Below are positions 18,323-27,093 of a DNA stretch of 64,000 nt, one piece after another. The first letter of the stretch is position 1; every line of letters starts with the position of its first letter. Position numbers and translations under genes: made by a program. The stretch is taken from contig JBCBRH010000001.1 in the NCBI GenBank assembly GCA_039819785.1, positions 62,001 through 126,000 of the forward strand, given 5' to 3'. The notes beneath the pieces are model-generated. The model was not told the DNA's origin. It saw only the letters and a list, made by a program, of their open reading frames with translations, and searched no databases. The DNA is from JBCBRD01 sp039819785 (lineage in GTDB: Bacteria; Pseudomonadota; Alphaproteobacteria; Rhizobiales; Hyphomicrobiaceae).

Positions 18323-19299
18323 CTCGCTTTCTCCTGCCATCTGAGGAAAGGACGGGTCATGAGTTGCACGAGGTAGGTGCAACCGGTTCCTAAGAACCCA
18401 ATGCACAACATGCCGACCACGATGTCTTCGTAGTTGATGAGTGAGTAGGCATTCCAGGTGAAGTAACCGATGCCGTACTGGCCAGAGATGATTTCACCAG
18501 CCAGAAGTGAGAACCACGACACGCCCATGCCGACTGCGAGTCCGGTGGCAATACTCGGAAGGGCGGCGGGTAAAACCACATGCCGGAAGATCTGTGTGCG
18601 CTTAGCACCCAGGGATCGGGCTGCGCGGATCAACACCTCTGGTGTTTGCTCAACGCCGTGCATCGTGTTCAAGACGATCGGGAAGAGTGCGCCGAGGAAC
18701 GTGATGTAGATGATCGAGGCTTCCTCGGTCGGCCACATCAAAATCGCGAGGGGGATCCATGCAACGGCTGGAATAGGCCGAATGATTTCGATGTAGGGCA
18801 TCATTATGTCTCGGGCGATCTGTGATCGTCCCATCGCGAGCCCAATGCCAATCCCGAGGATGACGGCGAGGGCGTACCCATAAAAGATGCGCTGCAGGCT
18901 GACGAGGATGTGGATGTAGAATTCGGTTCCGCCCAGTTGGGTCAGGAAAGCGCTCCATACTGTGAGAGGGTCGGGGACGTTTTCGAAGTTGATGTAGTAG
19001 TTGAGATTGACGGTGGTGGCCCAATGCCAGAAGAGGACCCCAACTGACAATGCGGCCAGTCGGATACCCCAACGGCGCACATGTTCGTTCTCAAATACGG
19101 ACCCGGCAAGTGTTGTGATGCTACTGTTGGATTGGCGTGGTGTGGCGCCGGTTGCCGCGGCCGCCTGACCGGCTGCCGGTGGGATGGGCAAAGGTTCCAA
19201 TGAAGGGCTCACAGCTCCTGATTTCGTGGTTGCACCTGACGGACCTGACGACGGTTGGGTGCGCTTATTGAGCGGTACCACGGCAGCGTCTGCTGGCAT
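18319..19299 (-). CDS. ABC transporter permease (SsuC/NrtB-like)
   Basis: The 326-aa protein has six predicted transmembrane helices and the ATPase-contacting EAA loop (AARSLGAKRTQIFRHVVLPA, about residues 228-247). The first 75 residues are a Pro/Ala/Ser-rich cytoplasmic extension not typical of SsuC. GAGGAG precedes the ATG by 6 nt. It is the importer permease for the neighbouring binding protein. Confidence 0.92.
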   Translation of the reverse strand: MPADAAVVPLNKRTQPSSGPSGATTKSGAVSPSLEPLPIPPAAGQAAAATGATPRQSNSSITTLAGSVFENEHVRRWGIRLAALSVGVLFWHWATTVNLNYYINFENVPDPLTVWSAFLTQLGGTEFYIHILVSLQRIFYGYALAVILGIGIGLAMGRSQIARDIMMPYIEIIRPIPAVAWIPLAILMWPTEEASIIYITFLGALFPIVLNTMHGVEQTPEVLIRAARSLGAKRTQIFRHVVLPAALPSIATGLAVGMGVSWFSLLAGEIISGQYGIGYFTWNAYSLINYEDIVVGMLCIGFLGTGCTYLVQLMTRPFLRWQEKAR

Positions 19300-19582
19300 T
19301 CTGGGCTCCTCACGTCGGTGTTTCGTGCGTTCGAACTTTAGGTCGTCATTCAGAGCCCCTTACGCGAAGAGGCTCTGACGAACAGGGCGCCAACTGGATC
19401 ATGTCGTGGCGTGATCCTTGGGTAAACTCAGGCCTTGGGTAAACTCAGGCCTTGGGTAAACTCAGGCCTTGGGCAAACGCAGGCTTGGGGCACAAGCAGG
19501 CTTAGTGCAGTTGAATGAGGCCAGGCGCATGCGTTGGCGTCCAACCCACCGATTGATGGGTTGGGCGCAAACTGGATGTGAC
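19300..19582 (-). repeat. Five-copy 17-bp tandem repeat in the operon gap
   Basis: The gap between the binding-protein and permease genes holds CTTGGGTAAACTCAGGC three times perfectly (19417-19433, 19434-19450, 19451-19467), then two degenerate copies (19468-19484, 19485-19501). The GGCC junctions could pair in RNA. Such repeats between a binding-protein gene and its permease often damp downstream expression; that is inference here. Confidence 0.85.
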
Positions 19583-20953
19583 CTAGGAGGCCATCGTGGA
19601 CAGAGCAGCTTCAAAGTCGATGACTTTGCCACCACCTTTTGCCGCGTACGCTTCGGCTTCCTTCTTGCGAAGGAACGTCGCGAACGTGCCGTCTTCATTT
19701 TTGACATAAACGGCGGTTTTGCCGAACAGCTTCAGGCCGGTTTCTGCATCGTAAACATACGTTGCGTTCAGCTTCTGACCGACTGCGCGGAACTCAGCAA
19801 CAGCCTTCAGGAACGATGGCAGATCTGTGTACGTTTGAATGCCGTCACGTGCGTGCCAGATTTCCATCGGCAGGCCTTTGTTGGCGACCACCGGGTCAAC
19901 AATTTTGGCTTTGTCGGCCTCATAGTCGACGCCCATGTCTTTGTAGGCTGCCCGCAGGTAGTCTTCTGTGATCCACTTGTTGAAATCGAGCGGTGGGATC
20001 GCCTTTTCACGCTCAAGCACACCGTGGTTGAGTTTGAGGGCATCGATCCACGCATCCTTGATGGATGGTTCCAACGTCAGGTGACCACCTTTGGAGAAGT
20101 ACAGGTAGAGGACTTCTTTTTCGACACCGGTCCATTTTTCCATGAGGTCCGTTGCCTTGATTGGATCAGCTTCAATCCACTTTCCAGCGTCATAGACGGC
20201 TTTGATGAAGGCCTGGACGACGAGCGGGTGTTCCTTGGCGAAGTCTTCGCGGACGACCACCCCGTGGAGGTAGGGAACACCGGTTTCACTGCCGTCGTAG
20301 ATTTTCCGGCCGGTGCCGCGGAATTCCATCAATTCCGACCATGGGCAGAAATCTGAGTGCGCGTCGATCTTGCCGGCTGCGATGTTGGCTGCACCAACGG
20401 CAGGCGACTGGTTTTTCAGTTGAATTTTGGAGACAGGTATTTCGTTGTCCTGCAGCGCTTTGAGGAGCATGCCCCAGGCTGCGCTACCGACTGGTGTCGA
20501 GACGGACTTGCCTTCAAGCTCAGAGAATTCGTAGATGTCCGATTTGACGGGAACGACGATGGCATTGCCGGACCCTTTGAGGTTGTAGCCGGTGCCAGCG
20601 ACGTAGACTGTGCGAAGGCTATCGGTGGCTTGGAATTTCGCGCCATTGACGATCAATGGATAGTCACCCATCACGCCGAAGTTCAATTTGTTGGCCAGCA
20701 TCTGGTTTGTGATCGGACCGCCGGAGGAATAATCGCTCCAGGAAATGTCGTAAGTGACATCTTTGTATTTGCCGGTTTTGGGAAGATGCTTTTCAAGCAG
20801 CTTCAACTCTTTGACCACGATCCCGGCAGTATAGGTGTCCGTACACATACTCTGGTGGCCGACAGCAATTTTGATGGTTTCGCCCGCTTGCAGCGTCGCC
20901 GTGGAGGTGATGAGGGCAACCGCCCCCAATACAGATCTCAAACGCGTGCTCAT
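19583..20953 (-). CDS. ABC transporter substrate-binding protein with C-terminal NosL-like domain
   Basis: The 456-aa protein has a signal peptide (residues 1-23), an NrtA/SsuA-type periplasmic binding core (about 24-370) and a C-terminal segment (about 395-450, FATFLRKKEAEAYAAKGG and on) that resembles NosL-like copper-chaperone domains. The NosL cysteine-methionine metal motif is not seen. Cys and Met residues lie near the mature N-terminus (HQSMCTD). AAGGAG lies 6 nt before the ATG. The ligand is unknown; family members bind sulfonates, taurine, nitrate or pyrimidine precursors. Confidence 0.88.
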   Translation of the reverse strand: MSTRLRSVLGAVALITSTATLQAGETIKIAVGHQSMCTDTYTAGIVVKELKLLEKHLPKTGKYKDVTYDISWSDYSSGGPITNQMLANKLNFGVMGDYPLIVNGAKFQATDSLRTVYVAGTGYNLKGSGNAIVVPVKSDIYEFSELEGKSVSTPVGSAAWGMLLKALQDNEIPVSKIQLKNQSPAVGAANIAAGKIDAHSDFCPWSELMEFRGTGRKIYDGSETGVPYLHGVVVREDFAKEHPLVVQAFIKAVYDAGKWIEADPIKATDLMEKWTGVEKEVLYLYFSKGGHLTLEPSIKDAWIDALKLNHGVLEREKAIPPLDFNKWITEDYLRAAYKDMGVDYEADKAKIVDPVVANKGLPMEIWHARDGIQTYTDLPSFLKAVAEFRAVGQKLNATYVYDAETGLKLFGKTAVYVKNEDGTFATFLRKKEAEAYAAKGGGKVIDFEAALSTMAS

Positions 20954-21404
20954 ATATGGCTCCTTGACTGGTGACCGCTTGTCTTTATTGACCCCTTTCT
21001 AATGGCAATGGCCGTGCCAAGATGTTGAAAAATCGGGCGAAATTCTTCAAGCTCTTGTAATTAAGACATTTTTAACATGCTCAGCGTCGTTTCTATTGCA
21101 CGCAACCAAATGGTTAAAAGAACGTTTGGAAGGCGGTGTGCCGCCAAATCAAGCAGCTGACTTTTGCGCGTCTTCCGTGGGAATAGAACAAGCGGGGGGA
21201 TTGAGCTGATCTGTTCATAAGCCGGGTTCGACTTTAGACCAATAGCAACTGCCGCAGCTCAGGCATCCGCCTGAGAGGCAGGTTGCCATGGCTGGCTGGG
21301 CGCGATTTGGCAAAATGCTGTGGTGGGTAAGACAGTAGTGGTGACTGGCAATGGTGGTGGCTGGCGGCGAAACCGAATTGGAAACGCCCCAATGCTTGCT
21401 CAGC
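20954..21404. other. Regulatory intergenic region upstream of the ABC operon
   Basis: This 451-bp gap lies between the GntR gene and the binding-protein gene. It is relatively AT-rich around 21035-21120 and should carry the promoter for the transporter operon on the - strand. I see no ORF with a ribosome site and no clear long palindrome. Confidence 0.4.
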
Positions 21405-22163
21405 TTACCAACGGGGAATGCGCGCATGAAAACGCATGGCATCAAGCCTAGCGTAAATCTCTTCGGCAGCCAGAGTTTGGCCTGAGTTATCGTGGGTCTT
21501 GCGCAACAATCTGATCACCGGCTCCGCAGACGAGATATCGAGGATGGGCGCATAGCAGGCATCGATCTGCGTAACGTCAATCTCTACGTCGGCGTATCCC
21601 AGCTCAACGCCGATGTGATTTTCAAGCAGCAGAAAAACATCCTGGTTGGCCAGGTCCAGGGTCATCAGCCGTCGTCCGAGCTTGATCGGGTAATGGCTGA
21701 TGTCCAATGAAACGACGGTGTGCCCCGCCAAACGCGAGCGCACCAAACGGGTCACCGTGTCTTCGCGGTGAACACCCAGCGCTTTGGCCGTGGCCTCATC
21801 AGCTGGAACTTCCGACAATTCCAGAACGTTGGAGCTGGTCTCAATCCCAAACGGTGCCATCATTTCACCGAAGCTTTCCAACCGCTCAAGGCTGGCATCT
21901 GCGCGCAGCCTTGCCACAAAGTAACCTTTGCCGCGTTGAGCGACGACAAGGCCGGATTGGCGGAGCGCGTCAAACGCCTGGCGCGCGGTGACGCGGCTGA
22001 CGTTGAACTGGGCCATGATGTCATGCTCGCTCGGGAGCTGTGCACCACAGGCAAACTCTCCTGAGGAGATGCGATCAGAGAGCCAGTTTCGGATGGTTTC
22101 GTATTTAAGTGTGCGCGCGCTCGGATTGACCGGTTTGGCCAGCTCAGGTCGGGGTAGTATCAT
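21405..22163 (-). CDS. GntR family transcriptional regulator (HutC/UTRA type)
   Basis: The 252-aa protein has an N-terminal GntR winged helix (about residues 20-85, LPSEHDIMAQFNVSRVTARQA) and a C-terminal UTRA effector domain (about 95-245), as in HutC and PhnF. A GGAGGG site 8 nt before 22163 decides this ATG over the longer frame to 22211. It lies inside the block and probably controls the transporter and the flavoprotein genes in response to a small ligand (inference). Confidence 0.92.
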   Translation of the reverse strand: MILPRPELAKPVNPSARTLKYETIRNWLSDRISSGEFACGAQLPSEHDIMAQFNVSRVTARQAFDALRQSGLVVAQRGKGYFVARLRADASLERLESFGEMMAPFGIETSSNVLELSEVPADEATAKALGVHREDTVTRLVRSRLAGHTVVSLDISHYPIKLGRRLMTLDLANQDVFLLLENHIGVELGYADVEIDVTQIDACYAPILDISSAEPVIRLLRKTHDNSGQTLAAEEIYARLDAMRFHARIPRW

Positions 22164-22360
22164 GGCAACATCCCTCCTCACCCAGTCGCGATGCCCGTGG
22201 CAAACAGGCAAAAGGCCAAACTTTGGCTAACCGATGAACCCTGTGGCCGAACGGTGCACCGGTGAGCGCGTCAAACTGGATTCAAGGTTGGGGCATGTTG
22301 CAGCGCTGGTTGACCACTTGGTCTCTAACATAGCTGATGCACCCATAGGTCCAAATCCCT

Positions 22361-23344
22361 TTAACCTTTTTGATCCTTTGCTTGGGCCACCTTCAGCTGG
22401 TCAAGCGCCCAACGCACTGTCTTGCGGACGTCAGGATCGTCGTCGTGATCATATGGGCTCAGATAGTGTTCGCTTCCAGGTGCTGCAATTTCACCCAGCG
22501 CGGCTGCTGTTTCCTTGCGCAAATTGGCAGACTGATCGGGTGCCAGGTTTGGTCCAATCAAATCGACCGCTTCGGCTACTTTCATCTTGCCCAAACTTCG
22601 TGTCGCCTTGAGTGCGACCTGCCAATAGCTATCGCCCATGGCGGTCATGAGTGCTGTGGCGGCCTCAGTTGTTTTCGGGAAACGCGCAGCCGTCTCAGCC
22701 GCTGTTTCGCGCACCATCCAATCCTCATCGCCCAGCGCATCGATCACGGTCTCATTGGCGATTTTGACCTGCGAGAACGATAAGGCGCTTACGGCTGCGC
22801 GGCGGACCATGGGTTCGGCGTCTGTGGTTGCAGCTTTCAAGGCCGGGATAGCCTCTTCCAACTTGAGGAACCCTATGACGCTGACAGCTTCCGCGCGGAC
22901 CTTTGGATCAGCATCGCTCAAAGCACCAAGTGCTGCCTTCAGTGTGTCGGGGCGGCGCAATTCGCGCAGGGCCCGCAATGAGGCCGCCCGGACGAAGGCG
23001 CTGTCGTGGGTTACGAACGGCAGAATGGCATCGACCGCTTCAGGATCTTTGAGTTCAGCCATGGCCTTTGCGGCTGCGCCAGCGACGGCGTCTTCGCTGT
23101 CAACCACGGCAAGTAGCAAAGCCTTCGCTGCTTCAATACCGTCATATTCTTCAAGGGCACGCGCGCACTGTTCACGCACGCCGGCGTCAGCATCCGTCAG
23201 GCCCTCTGCAAGCAACGGGATGGCTCCGGGGTCACCGAGGTCTGCAAGCTCCATGATTGCGACCCGCCGCTCACCAGCATCCTCAGACTTCAGGCGCTCG
23301 GCCAACTCATCCAGTTCTGCATAGTCTTCGAAAAGGTCGGACAT
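22361..23344 (-). CDS. HEAT-repeat protein
   Basis: The 327-aa acidic protein is built almost wholly of HEAT/PBS-lyase-type helical repeats of about 31 residues, with recurring units such as DPEAVDAILPFV, DPKVRAEAVSVIG and EPMVRRAAVSALS. It has no signal peptide or membrane segment. HEAT repeats bind partner proteins; the position next to the flavoprotein and ferredoxin suggests a scaffold or assembly role. AGGAG precedes the ATG. Confidence 0.9.
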   Translation of the reverse strand: MSDLFEDYAELDELAERLKSEDAGERRVAIMELADLGDPGAIPLLAEGLTDADAGVREQCARALEEYDGIEAAKALLLAVVDSEDAVAGAAAKAMAELKDPEAVDAILPFVTHDSAFVRAASLRALRELRRPDTLKAALGALSDADPKVRAEAVSVIGFLKLEEAIPALKAATTDAEPMVRRAAVSALSFSQVKIANETVIDALGDEDWMVRETAAETAARFPKTTEAATALMTAMGDSYWQVALKATRSLGKMKVAEAVDLIGPNLAPDQSANLRKETAAALGEIAAPGSEHYLSPYDHDDDPDVRKTVRWALDQLKVAQAKDQKG

Positions 23345-23421
23345 GGTGGCGCTCCTAAATTCAAACCTGAGTTGTCAGGCAGATGCTGGCATTGGCGAGA
23401 TCGCGACGAGCCGTACAGCCT

Positions 23422-23655
23422 TTACTTCAACAGGTAAGGCAGGTTGACTTTGACGGCACCTGTTGGGCAGTCGGCCTCGCATGGCATACAGTACCAGCAT
23501 TCATCATAGGCCATGTAGGCTTTCTGGCTCTCTTCGTTGAGGCGCAAGACATCGAGCGGGCACACGTCGATACAAACGCGACAGCCTTTTTCTGCGATGC
23601 ATTTTTCGTCGTCGACTACAACGGGAACCGTGGAGGATTGATGGGCGAGTGGCAT
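23422..23655 (-). CDS. 4Fe-4S ferredoxin-type protein, AprB-like
   Basis: The 77-aa protein has two [4Fe-4S] cysteine sets, KCIAEKGCRVCIDVCP and ECWYCMPCEADCP. The spacing and the ECWYC block resemble the ferredoxin half of adenylylsulfate reductase beta (AprB), but the usual C-terminal tail of AprB is absent. It lies 95 nt after the AprA-like flavoprotein gene and probably takes its electrons. Confidence 0.9.
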   Translation of the reverse strand: MPLAHQSSTVPVVVDDEKCIAEKGCRVCIDVCPLDVLRLNEESQKAYMAYDECWYCMPCEADCPTGAVKVNLPYLLK

Positions 23656-23750
23656 GGTCGATCCTTGGGAAATGAGAGCCGGGGGAAATGTTGGGCTTTG
23701 GACGCCAGCAGCGGTGTTTCAACTGCTGGCGGAGCTTCGTTCGTTATGCG

Positions 23751-25493
23751 TCAGGCTGTCGCCGTGATGCGTTGCTTGGAGTAGAGGTCCTTCTCGTCGT
23801 CTGAAATTGGAACGACGTATTCCTCGATGGCCTGCTTTTCGCTCGTCATCTTGCCGTCCTGCTTGGACAGCAATGTGTGACAGAACCAATCTTCATTGTT
23901 CTTTTCGGGATAATCCGTCCGCAGGTGATAAAGACCCCAGCGGCTTTCTTCCCTGTAGAGCGAGGAATGGGCGGCCATATCGGCACAATCGAGGATCGAA
24001 GCGGCTTCAAGCGACCGCATCAACTCGTGCGAATTGCGCACCATCATGTTTTCGGTCATGTCTTCGCGGACTTCAGCAAGCCGTTTCTGTCCGAGTTCAA
24101 ACTTCATCGTCACCTTCGGCGGTTGAAGGTAATCGTTCACAAGACGACGCGTCTTATACTCGATCTGGTTGGGTGGAATGCCGTCTTCCCGCTTCGTGGG
24201 TGCCATGACGCGATCCTGTTCACGCTTCACGTCACCAGCATCGAATTCAGCCAAGTCGACTTCGTTAGCATAGGCCATGGCGTCTTCACCGGCGATGGCG
24301 CCGTTGGTGAATGCGCCCAGCATGTAGTTGTGGGGGACGCTGGCCATGTCACCAGCGGCGTAAAGTCCCGGGACGGTCGTTCTAGCGAATTCGTCGACGA
24401 ATACGCCCGACGCGCTGTGGCCCGAACAGAAGCCGATTTCCGAAATATGCATCTCCACCATGTCTTTGGAGTAGTGCATGTTCCGGCCTTCGTGGAAGTG
24501 CCCCCGAGTCGGCCGCTCGACGTTGTGGAGCGTGTGGGAGATTTCTTCGACGGTCTTTTCGTGCAGGTGGTTCATCTTCAGAAACACCGGGCCCTTGCCC
24601 GACTGAAGCTCATTGAAGAATTCCAGCATCATCTGACCCGACCAGTAGTCGCATTCAATAAAGCGCGCACCTTCGTTGTTTGCGGTATAAGCCCCAAACG
24701 GACCCGCTACGTAGGCGCAGGCGGGCCCATTGTAATCCTTAATCAATGGGTTGATCTGGAAGCATTCCAGGTTCGCGAGCTTGGCGCCGGCGTGGTAGGC
24801 CATGGCATACCCATCGCCTGAGTTGGCGGCGTTTTCGTATGTGCCGAACATATAGCCTGACGTTGGCAGACCCAACCGGCCGGCAGCACCCATACACAAA
24901 ATGACAGCTTTTGCGCGGACGACGAGAAATTCGCCCGTGCGTGTATTCACGCCGATCGCGCCGGCGATGCGGCCATCCTGCGCCGTCAGCAGCCGCGTGG
25001 CCAGGTAACGGTTGGAGATCAGGAGACGTGCGCGACGCAACTGGCGGTAAAGCGCTTTCTTGACCGTATCGCCGTTTGGCATCGGCAACACGTAAGTTCC
25101 GATGTGGTGGACCTTCTTGACGTCAAAATCACCGTTTTCGTTTTTCAGAAAACGAATGCCGAAGCTGTCCAACTCCTGGATGATGTCAAAGCAGTTTTCA
25201 GCGTACTTCAGAACAGGCTTTTGATCGACAATGCCGTCATTGGCGATCGTGATTTCTTTTACGTACTGCTCTGGGGTTGCGTATCCTGGGATCACGGCGT
25301 TGTTCAAGCCGTCCATTCCCATCGAGATTGCGCCTGACCGCTTCACGTTGGCTTTTTCGAGCAGGATGACTTTGGCGTTCGGGTTTTTCTGTTTTGCTTT
25401 CAAGGCTGCCATCGGCCCGGCCGTGCCACCGCCAATGACGAGGACGTCGCAGGAAACTTCGGACAGACCGTCTTTGATTTCGTCCATGGCCAT
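23751..25493 (-). CDS. Fumarate reductase/succinate dehydrogenase family flavoprotein, AprA-like
   Basis: The 580-aa protein has an N-terminal FAD Rossmann motif (VIGGGTAGPMAALKA), then KRSGAISMGMDGLNN, which resembles the flavin site of AprA, and a C-terminal FAD block (PGLYAAGDMASVPHNYMLGAF). Pairing with an AprB-like ferredoxin argues for an adenylylsulfate-reductase-like rather than a fumarate-reductase enzyme. It is shorter than classic AprA (over 600 aa), and I cannot confirm the APS-binding residues. It is cytosolic, with no Tat signal seen. AAGGA precedes the ATG. Confidence 0.88.
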   Translation of the reverse strand: MAMDEIKDGLSEVSCDVLVIGGGTAGPMAALKAKQKNPNAKVILLEKANVKRSGAISMGMDGLNNAVIPGYATPEQYVKEITIANDGIVDQKPVLKYAENCFDIIQELDSFGIRFLKNENGDFDVKKVHHIGTYVLPMPNGDTVKKALYRQLRRARLLISNRYLATRLLTAQDGRIAGAIGVNTRTGEFLVVRAKAVILCMGAAGRLGLPTSGYMFGTYENAANSGDGYAMAYHAGAKLANLECFQINPLIKDYNGPACAYVAGPFGAYTANNEGARFIECDYWSGQMMLEFFNELQSGKGPVFLKMNHLHEKTVEEISHTLHNVERPTRGHFHEGRNMHYSKDMVEMHISEIGFCSGHSASGVFVDEFARTTVPGLYAAGDMASVPHNYMLGAFTNGAIAGEDAMAYANEVDLAEFDAGDVKREQDRVMAPTKREDGIPPNQIEYKTRRLVNDYLQPPKVTMKFELGQKRLAEVREDMTENMMVRNSHELMRSLEAASILDCADMAAHSSLYREESRWGLYHLRTDYPEKNNEDWFCHTLLSKQDGKMTSEKQAIEEYVVPISDDEKDLYSKQRITATA

Positions 25494-25561
25494 GAATTGG
25501 TTCCTTCAGGTCAAAAATCGGTTTTTAGGTATGGTTCGCAGGGCCTTGTGTTGGTTTTGGT

Positions 25562-25915
25562 CTAGGCCGCGATGAAGTCTTCGACTGTTGGGAGTGCCGC
25601 TAGTTCTCGCAGCAGTCCCCAAGGGTAAATGCCGCGATCATGTCCATCTGAGAAACTCAGGTTGATCGCGTATCGCCCAATTGCTTTTGTCGCTGTCAGC
25701 TTGACGGTGCCAGCGGCGGGTGCAGTGACACCATCCATCCGGCGACGCTTGCCAGCGGCTGACGGACACATGCTCCATAGCAATGTCGCGTCCAACCGGT
25801 CCGTCCGGTCAGCCGTCCAAGACACGCGCAGGATCGCACCGTCTTCAACGATTTGCACGTTAATGGGCGCTTCGGAACTGGTTTGGTCTGAACTGAGCGG
25901 GTGTTTTGCATCCAT
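25562..25915 (-). CDS. DUF971 domain protein (gamma-butyrobetaine hydroxylase-like N-terminal domain)
   Basis: The protein has about 117 aa from the ATG at 25915 (MDAKHP); the frame also extends to a TTG at 25954. The C-terminal half has the DUF971 pattern: LWSMCPSAAGKRRR, then INLSFSDGHDRGIYPWGLLREL. The domain is found alone in many Proteobacteria near Fe-S or Mrp-like genes. The gene ends 68 nt upstream of the flavoprotein gene on the same strand, so the two may be cotranscribed. Confidence 0.82.
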   Translation of the reverse strand: MDAKHPLSSDQTSSEAPINVQIVEDGAILRVSWTADRTDRLDATLLWSMCPSAAGKRRRMDGVTAPAAGTVKLTATKAIGRYAINLSFSDGHDRGIYPWGLLRELAALPTVEDFIAA

Positions 25916-26154
25916 ACCCCGAACGTGGCGCTGCCGCCGCGCTGTCGATAGCAATTAGTTGCCAACCCCAGAATAAATGCATTTGAAGCTGTGGGTTTGT
26001 TTATTTTGTTCATTGAAAACATATGTTTAAAAGCGCGATGCGGCTGCCTGCCGTTCTAAGCGGCGGCGCTTGGCAACTCGTTGACATACGCCGAGCCGGT
26101 GGGCGCGCTAGTCATTCGCGTAACACACCGCCAGCAACACCGGGGAAGCCGCCC

Positions 26155-26928
26155 ATGAGCGCTTTTTACAATGAGACTGTTTTGGATGTCCGCCACTGGA
26201 CTGACACGCTCTTCAGCTTCACGACCACGCGAGACGAAGCGTTCCGATTTGATAACGGGCAGTTCACCATGATGGGGATTGAGGTCGAAGGGCGGCCTCT
26301 CGTGCGCGCCTATTCCATGGTCAGCCCGAACTACGAAGAAACACTGGAATGGTTTTCCATCAAGGTGCCGGACGGCCCTCTCACCTCGCGTCTTCAACAC
26401 GTGAAGGAAGGCGACAAGATTCTCGTGAGTAAGAAGCCCGTCGGCACGCTGATTGTCGACAATTTGAAGCCGGGTAAGACGCTTTATCTGCTTTCGACGG
26501 GGACCGGCCTTGCGCCCTTTATGAGCATTATTCGTGACCCCGAAAGCTATGAACGGTTTGAGCGCATTGTTCTTGTGCATGGCTGCCGCGTCGTGGCCGA
26601 ATTGGCCTACGGTGACCTGATCACAGAAGCGCTTCCCGAACACGATTACATCGGTGATGAGGTGCGGGAAAAGCTGATCTATTATCCAACAGTGACGCGG
26701 GAGCCTTATCGTAACAAGGGCCGGATCACGGATTTGATCACATCTGGAAAGTTGTTCGAGGACCTCGGGCTGCCGCCACTCAGCCTTGAGGATGACCGGA
26801 TTATGCTGTGTGGAAACCCGGACCTTATCACGGACATGCGCGGTATTCTCGACGCGGCTGGCTTTGTCGAAGGCTCTAGCGGTGAACCTGGTGAATATGT
26901 GATCGAGAAGGCTTTCGTTGAGAAATAA
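26155..26928 (+). CDS. fpr: Ferredoxin--NADP+ reductase
   Basis: The protein has 257 aa, the usual bacterial Fpr length. It has an FAD-binding barrel (RAYSMVSP, about residues 57-64) and an NADP-binding half (STGTGLAPFMSIIRDPE, then LCGNPDLITDM), and the C-terminus ends in VEK as in Azotobacter/Rhodobacter-type FPR. It moves electrons between NADPH and ferredoxin or flavodoxin. GGGGA before 26155 decides this start over the frame from 26023. It is divergent from the DUF971/AprA-like block and could serve its ferredoxin (inference). Confidence 0.94.
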   Translation: MSAFYNETVLDVRHWTDTLFSFTTTRDEAFRFDNGQFTMMGIEVEGRPLVRAYSMVSPNYEETLEWFSIKVPDGPLTSRLQHVKEGDKILVSKKPVGTLIVDNLKPGKTLYLLSTGTGLAPFMSIIRDPESYERFERIVLVHGCRVVAELAYGDLITEALPEHDYIGDEVREKLIYYPTVTREPYRNKGRITDLITSGKLFEDLGLPPLSLEDDRIMLCGNPDLITDMRGILDAAGFVEGSSGEPGEYVIEKAFVEK

Positions 26929-27093
26929 GGAGCGAGGCTTTTGAGGATCGAGGCTTTTGCCGGTCGCTTCTATTTGATGGATAGGGCGGCGGGCCCTGCT
27001 TTGATCGAGCAGCGTTTTTTACACAAGTTTGAGCCCTTAACGGTGCTTCCTGATCACTCGTGCAGCATGACTGATTTGCAGAGCAGGCGTTCG

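Noticed and set aside
19417..19501. CRISPR-like array
   Set aside because: The units abut with no spacers, are only 17 bp long and have no cas genes nearby.
19469..20356. 295-codon + strand frame opposite the binding-protein gene
   Set aside because: It is antisense to a well-supported gene and its length comes from codon bias of that gene.
22638..23324. 228-codon Ser/Ala-rich + strand frame
   Set aside because: It mirrors the HEAT-repeat gene on the other strand; the repetitive composition is an antisense artefact.
23877..24821. 314-codon + strand frame opposite the AprA-like gene
   Set aside because: Antisense to a conserved flavoprotein, no ribosome site, no domain.
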